Positions 13,607-23,099 of a stretch of DNA of 64,000 nt are shown piece after piece. The stretch is taken from the NCBI RefSeq assembly GCF_029894335.1, contig NZ_JARXZC010000009.1:1-64000 (forward strand). Direction: 5' to 3'. The first letter of the stretch is position 1. Each line of letters starts with the position of its first letter. The DNA comes from Kitasatospora sp. MAP5-34. GTDB taxonomy: Bacteria > Actinomycetota > Actinomycetes > Streptomycetales > Streptomycetaceae. Under the pieces are notes generated by a model. It was not told where the DNA came from. It did not search any database and saw only the letters and a program-made list of their open reading frames with translations. Position numbers and translations under genes: made by a program.

Positions 13607-14509
13607 GTGACCATCGGCAAGTCCCCCCACCGAGACAACCGCCGGTCTTCCGCCCTCAACTCCGCTGCCCTCGAATCCTCTGCCGTGCCTTCAGGCGACC
13701 GTTCGGGCCGGGCCGCTGAGCCGGTCACCGACGTGGTGAGCATCGGCAAGGTGCTCGCCGGCGCCCGGTTGCGGGCCGGGTTGACGGTGGATCAGGTGAG
13801 CGCGGACACCCGGGTCCGGGTGCCGATCGTGCACGCCATCGAGGAGGACGACTTCGGGCGTTGCGGCGGCGACTTCTACGCCCGGGGGCACATCCGCGCG
13901 ATCGCCCGGGCGGTCGGTGTGGACGGCGACGTGCTGGTCGTCCGGTACGACGCCGCGCACGGCGGAGCCCCCTCGACCAAGCCGCCCGCCCGGCTGATGG
14001 ACACCGGCCCGATCAGGATCACCGATCACCGGCGCCCGAACTGGACGACCGCGATGATCATCGCCATCGCCGCGGTGATCGCGTTGATCGGCTTCAACCT
14101 GTTCACCGGCAAGTCGAGCCAGCCGTCGGCCGGCCTGGCCGGCGTACCGCTGCCGTCCAATTCCGCCTCGGCCGCGCCGCCCGTCCAGTCGCCCGCCCCG
14201 GTCGCGCCGACCGCCCCGAGCATCGCCGCCATCGCGGCGGCTCCGGCGGACAAGGTCACCGTGAAGCTGGTCGCCGAGAAGGACACCAGCTGGGTCTCGG
14301 CGCTGGACGGCAACGGCAAGTCGCTCTTCCAGAACAACCTCGACCAGGGCACCGACCAGACCTTCACCGACCCCAAGCAGATCAGACTGGTGATCGGGAA
14401 CGCCGGTGCCGTGCACGTGTACGTCAACGGCAAGGACCTCGGCGCCGCAGGTGAGGACGGCCAGGTGGTGCACCTCACGTACACCCCTGGCGACCCGCAG
14501 GCAGGCTGA
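13607..14509 (+). CDS. RodZ-like helix-turn-helix membrane protein
   Basis: This protein of about 300 residues has a low-complexity start, a Cro/CI-type helix-turn-helix (about residues 45-110; [20 protein letters not shown]), one membrane helix ([17 protein letters not shown], about 147-163), an Ala/Pro/Ser-rich linker and an extracytoplasmic DUF4115 beta domain ending near the C-terminus. This is the RodZ plan: a cytoplasmic HTH that binds MreB-type filaments, a single span and an outer beta domain. A role in cell shape or sporulation walls is inferred from family. GTG is preferred because GAAAGG lies 8 nt before it; an upstream in-frame GTG at 13580 has no properly spaced site. It lies between ftsK and rimO, as in other actinomycetes. 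Confidence 0.82.
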   Translation: MTIGKSPHRDNRRSSALNSAALESSAVPSGDRSGRAAEPVTDVVSIGKVLAGARLRAGLTVDQVSADTRVRVPIVHAIEEDDFGRCGGDFYARGHIRAIARAVGVDGDVLVVRYDAAHGGAPSTKPPARLMDTGPIRITDHRRPNWTTAMIIAIAAVIALIGFNLFTGKSSQPSAGLAGVPLPSNSASAAPPVQSPAPVAPTAPSIAAIAAAPADKVTVKLVAEKDTSWVSALDGNGKSLFQNNLDQGTDQTFTDPKQIRLVIGNAGAVHVYVNGKDLGAAGEDGQVVHLTYTPGDPQAG

Positions 14510-14590
14510 ACCAGGCGGCCCGCAGCGGGTAAAGATCTTGCAAACCGAGGCGCGCGGCCTCCGGGGCGAACGGCACCGGAGGGCGCGCGT

Positions 14591-14596
14591 TAATCT
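14591..14596 (+). promoter_or_regulatory. -10 hexamer TAATCT, candidate leaderless promoter of rimO
   Basis: TAATCT ends 7 nt before the rimO ATG, with no ribosome binding site in the leader. It predicts a leaderless transcript. Confidence 0.5.
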
Positions 14597-14603
14597 TGGC
14601 GCT

Positions 14604-16115
14604 ATGCCTGAACGCCGTACAGTCGCCCTTGTCACGCTCGGATGCGCCCGCAACGAGGTGGACTCCGAGGAACTCGCCGGGCGCCTGGAGGCCGATGGCT
14701 GGCTCCTGGTCGATGACGCCGCCGACGCCGATGTCGCCGTGGTCAACACCTGTGGCTTCGTCGAGGCCGCCAAGAAGGACTCCGTGGACGCCCTGCTGGA
14801 GGCCAACGACCTCAAGGGTCACGGCCGCACGCAGGCCGTCGTAGCCGTCGGCTGTATGGCCGAGCGCTACGGCAAGGAGCTCCAGGACGCGCTGCCCGAG
14901 GCCGACGCGGTGCTCGGCTTCGACGACTACGCCAACATCACCGACCGCCTCCAGACCATCCTCTCCGGCGGCCACCACGCCGCCCACCTCCCGCGCGACC
15001 GCCGCAAGCTGCTCCCGCTCACCCCCGTCGCGCGGCAGGCCGCCGCCGCCGAGGTGGCCCTGCCCGGCCACGGCGCCCCCGTCTCGGACGTCGAGGACCT
15101 GCCGGAGGGCGTCGCGCCCGCTTCCGGCCCGCGCACACTGCGCAAGCGCCTCGACAACAACCCGGTCGCCTCCGTCAAGCTCGCCTCCGGCTGCGACCGC
15201 CGCTGCTCCTTCTGCGCCATCCCGGCCTTCCGGGGCTCGTTCATCTCCCGCCGTCCGTCCGACGTGCTGCACGAGGCGCAGTGGCTGGCCGAGCAGGGCG
15301 TGCGCGAGGTCGTGCTGGTCAGCGAGAACAACACCTCGTACGGCAAGGACCTCGGCGACATCCGCCTGCTCGAGACGCTGCTGAGCGAGATCGCCGCCGT
15401 CGAGGGCGTCGAGCGCGTCCGGGTCAGCTACCTGCAGCCGGCCGAGATGCGTCCAGGCCTGATCGACGTGATGACCGGTACGCCCGGCGTCGTGCCGTAC
15501 TTCGACCTGTCGTTCCAGCACTCCGCCCCGGCCGTGCTGCGCCGGATGCGGCGCTTCGGCAACACCGACCAGTTCCTCGACCTGCTCTCCACCATCCGGG
15601 GCAAGGCTCCAGAGGCCGGGGTCCGGTCGAACTTCATCGTGGGCTTCCCGGGTGAGACCGAGCAGGACTTCGCCGAGCTGGAACGGTTCATCACCAACGC
15701 CGGGCTCGACGCGATCGGCGTCTTCGGCTACTCGGACGAGGACGGCACCGAGGCGGCCGGCTTCGACGGCAAGCTGCCCCAGGACGTCGTCGTCGACCGT
15801 CTCGCCAAGCTCTCCCGGCTCGCCGAGGAGCTGACCGCGCAGCGCGCGGAGCAGCGGATCGGCAGCGAGGTCGAGATCCTGGTCGAGTCGGTCGAGGACG
15901 GTGTGGTCGAGGGCCGGGCCGCCCACCAGGCACCGGAGACGGACGGCCTGACCACTCTGCTCGGCCTGGACGACGCCGTGATCGGCCGGTACTACCGGGC
16001 CCGCGTGGTCGGCACCGAGGGTGTCGACCTGGTCGCGGAGCTCATCGCGGACGCCGACGCCGTGGCCGCCGAGGACCTGGCCGCCGACGCGGGCCGTACC
16101 GGGAGCGCGGCATGA
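14604..16115 (+). CDS. rimO: ribosomal protein S12 methylthiotransferase RimO
   Basis: This 503-residue radical-SAM enzyme adds a methylthio group to an Asp of ribosomal protein S12. The N-terminal UPF0004 domain has the three cluster cysteines ([26 protein letters not shown]). The radical-SAM motif CDRRCSFC lies near residue 195, and a TRAM domain forms the C-terminus. [10 protein letters not shown] in place of the GCQMN of MiaB marks it as RimO. A longer insertion around residues 120-185 is typical of actinobacterial members. The last 4 nt overlap the start of pgsA (ATGA), so both are translated from one message. Confidence 0.95.
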   Translation: MPERRTVALVTLGCARNEVDSEELAGRLEADGWLLVDDAADADVAVVNTCGFVEAAKKDSVDALLEANDLKGHGRTQAVVAVGCMAERYGKELQDALPEADAVLGFDDYANITDRLQTILSGGHHAAHLPRDRRKLLPLTPVARQAAAAEVALPGHGAPVSDVEDLPEGVAPASGPRTLRKRLDNNPVASVKLASGCDRRCSFCAIPAFRGSFISRRPSDVLHEAQWLAEQGVREVVLVSENNTSYGKDLGDIRLLETLLSEIAAVEGVERVRVSYLQPAEMRPGLIDVMTGTPGVVPYFDLSFQHSAPAVLRRMRRFGNTDQFLDLLSTIRGKAPEAGVRSNFIVGFPGETEQDFAELERFITNAGLDAIGVFGYSDEDGTEAAGFDGKLPQDVVVDRLAKLSRLAEELTAQRAEQRIGSEVEILVESVEDGVVEGRAAHQAPETDGLTTLLGLDDAVIGRYYRARVVGTEGVDLVAELIADADAVAAEDLAADAGRTGSAA

Positions 16116-16750
16116 CCAAGGGGCCAGGTGCCCCGACGGCGGCCCATCCGGGCCGCTCGGGGGCCGCGGTGCCTCCGCAGGCCGGAATCTGGAACATCGC
16201 CAACATGCTGACGATGCTCCGGCTGCTGCTGGTGCCGGTCTTCGTGCTGCTGCTCTTCGCGGGCGGTGGGCACGACCCCAAGTGGCGCGCGGTGGCGTGG
16301 GCCTCCTTCGCCATCGCCATGATCACCGACCTCTTCGACGGTGAGATCGCCCGCCGCAAGGGCCTGGTCACCGACTTCGGCAAGATCGCCGACCCGATCG
16401 CCGACAAGGCGATCATGGGCGCGGCGCTGGTCAGCCTCTCCGTCCTCGGTGACCTGCCCTGGTGGGTCACGGCGGTCATCCTGGCCCGCGAGCTCGGGAT
16501 CACCCTGCTGCGGTTCTGGGTGATCCGCTTCGGCGTCATCCCGGCGAGCCGGGGCGGCAAGCTGAAGACCCTCACCCAGGGCATCGCGGTCGGCATGTAC
16601 GTGCTGGAGCTCACGGGCTGGCTGGCCACCGGCCGCGCCCTGCTGATGGGCCTCGCGGTGCTGCTGACCGTCGGCACCGGCCTGGACTACGTCGGCCAGG
16701 CCCTCCGGCTGCGCAGTGAGGGACTGGCGAAGGCCCGCGAGGGCCGATGA
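16112..16750 (+). CDS. pgsA: CDP-diacylglycerol-glycerol-3-phosphate phosphatidyltransferase family (PgsA)
   Basis: This 212-residue membrane protein has the complete CDP-alcohol phosphotransferase signature DG-x2-AR-x9-G-x3-D-x3-D (starting [10 protein letters not shown], about residue 72) and four or more hydrophobic helices. It makes phosphatidylglycerophosphate from CDP-diacylglycerol and glycerol 3-phosphate. Actinomycetes have several paralogues, and this one is the copy linked to cinA and clgR, so the alcohol substrate is probable but not proven. It overlaps both rimO and cinA by 4 nt. Confidence 0.88.
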   Translation: MTKGPGAPTAAHPGRSGAAVPPQAGIWNIANMLTMLRLLLVPVFVLLLFAGGGHDPKWRAVAWASFAIAMITDLFDGEIARRKGLVTDFGKIADPIADKAIMGAALVSLSVLGDLPWWVTAVILARELGITLLRFWVIRFGVIPASRGGKLKTLTQGIAVGMYVLELTGWLATGRALLMGLAVLLTVGTGLDYVGQALRLRSEGLAKAREGR

Positions 16751-17286
16751 ACGACCACGGGGGGACTCACGGGGGGCGTGCGGGGGCGTACGAGCTGGCT
16801 GAGCGGGCGCACGCGGCGCTGCGCGGGCGCGGGGCCACGCTGGCCGTCGCGGAGTCGCTGACCGGCGGGCTGCTGGCGGCCACGCTGGTCGACGTACCCG
16901 GAGCCTCGGCGAGCTTCCGGGGTTCGGTCACCGCGTACGCCACCGAGGTGAAGGCGTCCGTGCTGGGCGTGGACGAGGGCCTGCTCGCCGTCCGGGGACC
17001 GGTGCACCCGGTGGTGGCCCGTCAGATGGCCGAGGGCGTCCGGCGGCTGCTCGGTGCCACCTACGGGCTCTCGACCACGGGGGTGGCCGGCCCGGAGCCG
17101 CAGGACGGGCAGCCGGTCGGGACGGTGCACCTCGCGGTAGCCGGACCGACGGGAAGCCTGGTCGCCTCACCGCTGTTGTCGGGGTGTCGTGCCACGATCC
17201 GTGAGACGGCCGTCGTAGCCGCTCTGGAGCTGCTGCTGGCCCGGATTTCCGACGAAGTAGCCGACAACCTGAGCTTTTCCCACTGA
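16747..17286 (+). CDS. CinA-type nicotinamide-nucleotide amidohydrolase (C-terminal domain only)
   Basis: This 179-residue protein corresponds to the CinA C-terminal (PncC) domain. It has the catalytic AESLTGGLLAATLVDVPGAS motif near residue 37 and the TTGVAGPEPQDGQPVGTVHL motif near 112. PncC deamidates nicotinamide mononucleotide in the pyridine nucleotide cycle. The MoaB-like N-terminal half of full CinA is absent, which is usual in this lineage. Its start overlaps the pgsA stop by 4 nt. No terminator separates it clearly from the clgR upstream region. Confidence 0.9.
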   Translation: MNDHGGTHGGRAGAYELAERAHAALRGRGATLAVAESLTGGLLAATLVDVPGASASFRGSVTAYATEVKASVLGVDEGLLAVRGPVHPVVARQMAEGVRRLLGATYGLSTTGVAGPEPQDGQPVGTVHLAVAGPTGSLVASPLLSGCRATIRETAVVAALELLLARISDEVADNLSFSH

Positions 17287-17424
17287 GTTTTCCTGAATTA
17301 GGGCTGAACTGAGGACCACGGCAGGAGGATGGTGTTAGACCGGATGGTCTGGTTGGGCAGAAACCAGGCAGCAGACCAGCTAACTGACGAGTCGCGTGGC
17401 TCGTGCCACGGGTCCGGGGCGGGT

Positions 17425-17451
17425 GTTCGTACGGTCCGGTGGGGAACGAAC
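17425..17451. promoter_or_regulatory. candidate operator upstream of clgR
   Basis: GTTCGT and its exact complement ACGAAC are spaced by 15 nt, about 125 bp before clgR. The half-site resembles the GTTCGC element described for ClgR binding, so autoregulation is plausible. Confidence 0.35.
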
Positions 17452-17573
17452 AAGGGGAGGGGGCAGCAGTGCAGCCCAGAGTGAACACGACCACGGTCCC
17501 CGCACGGGATGCGGACAAGGCGGTACGGTGGGGGCGTGACATCTCGATCCGCAGTCCGAGGAGGGAGGCACCG

Positions 17574-17942
17574 ATGATCCTGCTCCGTCGCCTACTGGGC
17601 GATGTACTGCGTCGGCAGCGCCAGCGCCAGGGCCGCACACTCCGCGAGGTGTCGGCGGCCGCCAGGGTTTCGCTCGGCTACCTCTCCGAGGTCGAGCGGG
17701 GGCAGAAGGAGGCCTCCTCCGAGCTGCTCTCCGCGATCTGCGACGCACTCGATGTCCGGATGTCCGAAGTCATGCGCGAGGTCAGCGACGAGCTGTCGCT
17801 CGCCGAACTTGCGGCGATGGCCACTCTCTCGGAGGGTGACCTGCTGAGGCCGGTCCTCGAACCGGTGTCGCTGCCGGCTCCCGGGGTCGACCGGATGAGT
17901 TCGATCTCGTCCAAGACCGCCGTCGACGTGGTGGCGGCCTGA
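17574..17942 (+). CDS. clgR: ClgR-family transcriptional regulator of Clp/Lon proteolysis
   Basis: This 122-residue protein has an XRE-type helix-turn-helix over residues 5-65 ([33 protein letters not shown] is nearly identical to known ClgR). It activates clpP, clpC and lon in actinomycetes. The protein ends in Val-Val-Ala-Ala; in Streptomyces the C-terminal Ala-Ala of ClgR is known as a signal for ClpP-dependent degradation, giving feedback. The ATG follows a strong GAGGAGGGAGG site. The frame stays open upstream to a GTG at 17469 with its own GGGGAGGGGG, so a 35-residue longer form cannot be excluded. The pgsA-cinA-clgR-recA neighbourhood is conserved in actinobacteria. Confidence 0.88.
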   Translation: MILLRRLLGDVLRRQRQRQGRTLREVSAAARVSLGYLSEVERGQKEASSELLSAICDALDVRMSEVMREVSDELSLAELAAMATLSEGDLLRPVLEPVSLPAPGVDRMSSISSKTAVDVVAA

Positions 17943-17998
17943 CCGAGCCTCGCCCTCCCCGGAGCACGGGGAGTGTGGGCCCGGACAAGGAGGCCGTG

Positions 17999-18301
17999 GT
18001 GCGGAGTGTCGCGATGTCGTGTGCCGCTACGGCGTCCGCCCTGCTCGGACGAATAGGCCCGCGTCGGCGCTGGGTGCTGAGCGCCGTGCTCGCCGCCGTG
18101 CTGGGAGTGCTCTGCTGGTGGCTGCTGCTCGGCAGCGGCCTGCGGACGGGCGGTGCCGCGCTCGGGCTGTTGGCAGCGGGCGGCTGGGGCCTCGGGCTCG
18201 TACCCATTCACAGCAACCGGCAACCGCCGACGGCGCCGCGCCGCCGTACGGGTGACTCCGCGCTCGGTACGGCATGCGCCGCTCCTCGAGGGCGCGAGTA
18301 G
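17999..18301 (+). CDS. small membrane protein, function unknown
   Basis: A putative protein of about 100 residues has two hydrophobic segments (VLSAVLAAVLGVLCWWLLLG and GGAALGLLAAGGWGLGLVPI) and a basic, disordered tail. AAGGAGG lies 5 nt before the chosen GTG; ATG at 18014 is an alternative. I do not recognise the family. It follows clgR by about 55 nt and converges on the Lhr helicase gene with only 18 nt between stop codons. Confidence 0.5.
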   Translation: MRSVAMSCAATASALLGRIGPRRRWVLSAVLAAVLGVLCWWLLLGSGLRTGGAALGLLAAGGWGLGLVPIHSNRQPPTAPRRRTGDSALGTACAAPRGRE

Positions 18302-18319
18302 CAGGCCGGATCCTGGCGC

Positions 18320-21300
18320 TCAGCCGCGCAGGCGCAGGCCCCTCGGGGTCGGGTGGAAGCCGGCCGCCTCCAGAGCCCGGCCGAGCGCGGAGGTGAGCGC
18401 CGGCTCGCCGTTGGTGCGTTCGATGGTGACACTGCTGCCGAGGGCGCCCTGCCGGACGGCCGCCGCCAGTGCCTCGACGGCTGCGGGCTGTTCGCTCCAC
18501 GCCAGTAGGGTCTTCCCGCCGCGCTCGACGTACAGCGCCGGTGCGCCGTCGACCAGCACCACCAGGGCACCCGCCTTCCGGCCCGGCCGGTGGCTGGTCG
18601 CGGGCTTCGTCTCCGCCGCCGGGGGATCGGGCCAGGGCAGCGCGGCTCCGTAGGCGTTGGCCGGGTCGGCCGCCGCCAGGACGAGAACCTCCGGGGGCTC
18701 CCCGGAGCCCGTCCCGGGCCACTCGGCGGCCGCTCCGCGCTCCAGCCTCCCGTTGACCGACCGCAGCCGGTCGGGCGCGCCGTCCATGGCGAACTGGGCG
18801 CCGCCCAGCCCCTCCACGAAGTAGCCCCGGCGGGCCCGGCCGCGCTCCTCGAAGGCAGACAGCACCCGGTACACCCCCGCGAAGCCGCCCGGCACCCGTT
18901 CGGCGGCCACCGCGCCCCGGGTGAGCACACCGTGCCGGTCCAGCAGGCTCTGGGCCTGCGCGGCGGCCCGGACGGTCGGATCGGTGGCGTACTCGGGCAG
19001 CAGCGACCAGCGGCCGGCGGTCGTCGGCAGGTTCGCGGTCCGGTTCAGGCCGCGCCCGGCGCCTCCGTAGCGGCCGCGCGGGGTGGGCCGGGGGGCGCGG
19101 TGCGCGGTGGCGCCCGCCGTCCGGCCGGAGCCGAGCAGGGCGCGCAGCGGGGCGAGCGTGTCATTGGTGACGTACCCGGCCCAGACCAGGTCCCAGAGCG
19201 CCTCGACGAGCTCGGGAACCGGGGTCTCGGGGAGCTGCGCGGCGAGCTGGCGGAAGAACAGGCCGTACCCGCCCGCCAAGGCGTCCAGCAGTGCCGTGTG
19301 CACGGGGGTGAGCGCGGGCGGCACGGGCTCGGGGCGGAGCAGGTGGGCGGAGTCGGGGAGGTGCAGGCTGACCCAGCCGTCCTTGCCCGCCAGCGCGCCC
19401 GCGCCGGACCAGCTGATCTCGCCCGCCGCCGTGAGTTCGTCCAGCATGACCGGGGTGTAGCCCGTCAGCCGGGCCGGCAGGATCAGTTTCTCCAGGGCGG
19501 AGGCAGGCACGGAGGTGCCCTGGAGCTGCTCGACCACCCGCAGCAGCCCGTCCGGGCCACGCAGGCGGTGGCCGCCCAGGTGCTGCCACTGCGGGAGGAA
19601 GGCCGCCAGCGCGCGCGGTGGCACCGCCTCGACCTCCTGGCGCAGCGCGGCCAGCGAGCGGCGGCGCAGCCTGCGCAGCACCTCGGCGTCGCACCACTCG
19701 ACCAGGCCGGTGTGACCCTCGCCGGGCCGGAACTCGCCCTGGACCAGCCGGCCGCCGGAGGTCAGCCGGTGCAGGGTGCCGGTGACCACTGCGGTGCCCA
19801 GGCCGAAGCGGTCGGCCGCCTCGGCGGCGGTGAACGGGCCGTGGGTACGGGCGTAGCGGGCGAGCAGGTCGCCCAGCGGGTCCTTGACGGGCTCGGTGAA
19901 GGCCTCGGGCACGCCGACCGGCAGCGGGGTGCCCAGCGCGTCGCGCAGCCGCCCGGCGTCCTCGATCGCGGCCCAGCGCTGCTCGCCGCCGACCCGGACC
20001 TGGATTGCCCGGCGGGCCGCCCGGAGCTCGGCGGCCCAGGCCGGATCGGCCCCACGGGCCGTCAGCTCGGCGTCGCCGAGCGGGCCGAGCAGGCGCAGCG
20101 CATCGGCGACGCCCTCGGTGTCCTTGATCCGGCGATCGGGGGTGAGCCGCTGGAGCTCCGCCTCCAGCTCCGCGAGGACGGCCGGGTCGAGCAGCTCGCG
20201 CAGCTCGGCCTGGCCGAGGAGTTCGGAGAGCAGCCGGGAGTCGAGCGAGAGCGCGGCCGCCCGGCGTTCGGCGAGCGGGGAGTCGCCCTCGTACAGGAAC
20301 TGGGCGACGTACCCGAAGAGCAGCGAGCGGGCGAAGGGGGACGGCTCGGGGGTGGTGACCTCGACCAGTCGGACGGCGCGGGACTCCAGATCGCCCATCA
20401 GCTCGACCAGGCCGGGCACGTCGAAGACGTCCTGCAGGCACTCGCGGACGGCCTCCAGCACGATCGGGAACGACCCGTACTCGGCGGCGACCTCCAGCAG
20501 CTGGGACGCCCGCTGGCGCTGCTGCCAGAGCGGCGTGCGGCGGCCCGGGCTGCGCCGGGGGAGCAGCAGTGCGCGCCCGGCGCACTCGCGGAACCGGGCT
20601 GCGAACAGCGCGGAGCCGCCGACCTGGTCGGTGACGAGCTGTTCGATCTCGCCGGAGTCGAAGAGGACGGCGTCGGCGCCGACCGGGGCTTCGTCGGGGG
20701 TCGGTTTGTCGGATGGGAAGTCGAGGAGGTCGGCGTCCGGGAGGCGGAGCACGATGCCGTCGTCGGCGTGCATCACCTGGGGGTCGAGGCCGTGCTTCTC
20801 GCGCAGCCGGGCGCCGAGGGCGAGTGCCCAGGGGGCGTGCACCTGTGCGCCGAAGGGGGAGTGGATGACGATCCGCCAGTCGCCGAGTTCGTCGCGGAAG
20901 CGCTCGACCACGATGGTGCGGTCGTCGGGCAGGTGGCCGCAGGCGGCGCGCTGTTCGGCGAGGTAGGTGAGGAGGTTGCTCGCGGCCCAGTTGTCCAGAC
21001 CGGCCTGCTGGAGGCGCTCGGTGGCCTGATCAGGGGTCAGACCGCCCAACTCGCGGACGAAGGCGCCGAGGGCCCGGCCGAGTTCGAGCGGGCGGCCGAG
21101 GCTGTCGCCCTTCCAGAACGGGAGCCGCCCGGGCACGCCGGGGGCGGGGGTGACCAGGACCTTGTCATGGGTGATCTCCTGGATCCGCCAGGAGGTGGTG
21201 CCGAGGGTGAAGACGTCGCCGACGCGCGACTCGTAGACCATCTCCTCGTCCAGCTCGCCGACGCGGCCGCCGCCCTTCTTCGGGTCGGCGCCCGCGATGA

Positions 21301-22945
21301 AGACGCCGAACAGCCCCCGGTCGGGGATCGTCCCGCCGGAGGTGACGGCCAGTCGCTGCGCGCCCGGGCGGCCGGTGACTTGACCTGCGACGCGGTCCCA
21401 GACCAGGCGCGGCCGCAGTTCCGCGAAGGCGTCGGAGGGGTAGCGGCCCGCGAGCATGTCGAGCACGCCGTCGAAGGCGGACTGCGGGAGGGTGGCGAAG
21501 GGGGCGGCCCGGCGGACCAGGGCGAGCAGCTCGTCCACGTCCCAGGTGTCCAGGGCGGTGATCGCGACCAGCTGCTGGGCCAGCACGTCGAGCGGGTTGC
21601 GCGGGACGCGCAGCGCCTCGATCAGCCCGGCGCGCATCCGCTCGGTGACCACGGCCGACTGGACCAGGTCACCCCGGTACTTGGGGAAGACCACACCGGT
21701 GGAGACCGCCCCGACCTGGTGGCCGGCCCGGCCGACCCGCTGGAGGCCCGAGGCGACCGAGGGCGGGGACTCGACCTGGACGACCAGGTCGACCGCGCCC
21801 ATGTCGATGCCCAGCTCCAGGCTGGAGGTGGCTACCACGGCGGGCAGCCGACCGGCCTTCAACTCCTCCTCGACCAGTGAGCGCTGCTCCTTGGAGACCG
21901 AGCCGTGGTGTGCCCGGGCCAACACCGGCGGAGCTCCGTTCGCGGCGCCCGAACCGCCCATCAGCAGCGCCGGGGCGTGTGCCTCGGGCAGGGCGGCGCC
22001 GGTGGCGCGTTCGACCGCGATCTCGTTCAGCCGGTTGCAGAGCCGCTCGGCGAGGCGGCGGGAGTTGGCGAAGACGATGGTCGAGCGGTGGGCCATCACC
22101 AGGTCGGCGATCCGCTCCTCGACGTGCGGCCAGATGGAGGCTTGCCGGGACGGGGAGTCGGTGTCGGCCGGGAGCTCGTCCAGGTCGGCCACCGGGACGA
22201 CGACCGAGAGGTCGAACTCCTTGGCGGACGGGGGCTGGACGATCGCCGCGCCGCGCTGCGGGCTGAGGAAGCGCGCGATCTCGTCGACGGGCCGGACGGT
22301 CGCCGAGAGGCCGATCCGGCGGGCCGGGTGCTCCAGCAGCTCGTCCAGCCGCTCCAGGCTGAGGGCCAGGTGGGCTCCGCGCTTGGTGCCGGCGACGGCG
22401 TGCACCTCGTCCAGGATCACCGTGTCCACGCCGCGCAGCGCCTCCCGGGAGGCGCTGGTGAGCAGCAGGAAGAGGGATTCGGGGGTGGTGATCAGGATGT
22501 CCGGCGGGTGGGTCGCGAAGCGGCGGCGGTCGGCCGGCGGGGTGTCGCCGGACCGGATGCCGACCTGCACCTCGGGCTCGGGCAGCCCGAGCCGGACGGC
22601 GGCCTGGTGGAGCCCGGCCAGTGGCGCCCGCAGATTGCGTTCCACGTCCACCGCGAGGGCCTTGATCGGCGAGATGTAGAGCACTCGGCAGCGGCGCTTC
22701 GGGTCGGCCGGGGGCGGGGTGTGGCTGAGCCGGTCCAGGGCGGAGAGAAAGGCCGCCAGCGTCTTGCCGGAGCCGGTGGGCGCGACCACCAGGACATCCG
22801 TCCCACGGCCGATGGCGGCCCAGGCCTCGGCCTGGGCCCGGGTGGGCGCGCTGAACGCACCCGTGAACCAGGCCCTCGTCGCCGGGGCGAAGCCGGCGAG
22901 CGGGTCTGCTCCGTCGAGTGGATCTGTGGTGCTGCGTCGCGCCAT
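18320..22945 (-). CDS. lhr: Lhr-type ATP-dependent DNA helicase
   Basis: This superfamily-2 helicase of about 1,541 residues has Walker A APTGSGKT (residues 55-62), the DEVH box in ILDEVHAVAGTKRGAHL and the helicase C motifs SLELGIDMG and QRVGRAGHQ. The long C-terminal Lhr-specific part contains winged-helix and beta-barrel domains and ends in a small domain rich in Gly and Leu. Lhr moves 3'-5' on single-stranded DNA and prefers RNA:DNA hybrids; in mycobacteria it is DNA-damage induced. The frame is open 115 codons further upstream, but that stretch has no helicase homology, so the ATG at MARRSTTD is chosen. It is divergent from the subtilase gene. Confidence 0.92.
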   Translation of the reverse strand: MARRSTTDPLDGADPLAGFAPATRAWFTGAFSAPTRAQAEAWAAIGRGTDVLVVAPTGSGKTLAAFLSALDRLSHTPPPADPKRRCRVLYISPIKALAVDVERNLRAPLAGLHQAAVRLGLPEPEVQVGIRSGDTPPADRRRFATHPPDILITTPESLFLLLTSASREALRGVDTVILDEVHAVAGTKRGAHLALSLERLDELLEHPARRIGLSATVRPVDEIARFLSPQRGAAIVQPPSAKEFDLSVVVPVADLDELPADTDSPSRQASIWPHVEERIADLVMAHRSTIVFANSRRLAERLCNRLNEIAVERATGAALPEAHAPALLMGGSGAANGAPPVLARAHHGSVSKEQRSLVEEELKAGRLPAVVATSSLELGIDMGAVDLVVQVESPPSVASGLQRVGRAGHQVGAVSTGVVFPKYRGDLVQSAVVTERMRAGLIEALRVPRNPLDVLAQQLVAITALDTWDVDELLALVRRAAPFATLPQSAFDGVLDMLAGRYPSDAFAELRPRLVWDRVAGQVTGRPGAQRLAVTSGGTIPDRGLFGVFIAGADPKKGGGRVGELDEEMVYESRVGDVFTLGTTSWRIQEITHDKVLVTPAPGVPGRLPFWKGDSLGRPLELGRALGAFVRELGGLTPDQATERLQQAGLDNWAASNLLTYLAEQRAACGHLPDDRTIVVERFRDELGDWRIVIHSPFGAQVHAPWALALGARLREKHGLDPQVMHADDGIVLRLPDADLLDFPSDKPTPDEAPVGADAVLFDSGEIEQLVTDQVGGSALFAARFRECAGRALLLPRRSPGRRTPLWQQRQRASQLLEVAAEYGSFPIVLEAVRECLQDVFDVPGLVELMGDLESRAVRLVEVTTPEPSPFARSLLFGYVAQFLYEGDSPLAERRAAALSLDSRLLSELLGQAELRELLDPAVLAELEAELQRLTPDRRIKDTEGVADALRLLGPLGDAELTARGADPAWAAELRAARRAIQVRVGGEQRWAAIEDAGRLRDALGTPLPVGVPEAFTEPVKDPLGDLLARYARTHGPFTAAEAADRFGLGTAVVTGTLHRLTSGGRLVQGEFRPGEGHTGLVEWCDAEVLRRLRRRSLAALRQEVEAVPPRALAAFLPQWQHLGGHRLRGPDGLLRVVEQLQGTSVPASALEKLILPARLTGYTPVMLDELTAAGEISWSGAGALAGKDGWVSLHLPDSAHLLRPEPVPPALTPVHTALLDALAGGYGLFFRQLAAQLPETPVPELVEALWDLVWAGYVTNDTLAPLRALLGSGRTAGATAHRAPRPTPRGRYGGAGRGLNRTANLPTTAGRWSLLPEYATDPTVRAAAQAQSLLDRHGVLTRGAVAAERVPGGFAGVYRVLSAFEERGRARRGYFVEGLGGAQFAMDGAPDRLRSVNGRLERGAAAEWPGTGSGEPPEVLVLAAADPANAYGAALPWPDPPAAETKPATSHRPGRKAGALVVLVDGAPALYVERGGKTLLAWSEQPAAVEALAAAVRQGALGSSVTIERTNGEPALTSALGRALEAAGFHPTPRGLRLRG

Positions 22946-23099
22946 GTCCCCATGGTGCCGGTTGGTACTGACAGGCGGGTGGTGGGTGCGGTCTGCGGCT
23001 CCGGATGACCTAGCCCGAGCAGGCAAGTCTGACATTCCGCTCATATGGTGATGTATCAGGTCCGCACCCCGGACGGGCCCGACGAGCGGAGACCGCGCG

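Noticed and set aside
18590-21880. Very long open frame of about 1,090 codons on the plus strand opposite lhr
   Set aside because: It is an antisense shadow created by GC3-biased codons of the helicase; composition is Gly/Arg/Gln-rich with no domain. The same holds for long opposite frames over osaA, ftsK and the RSH gene.
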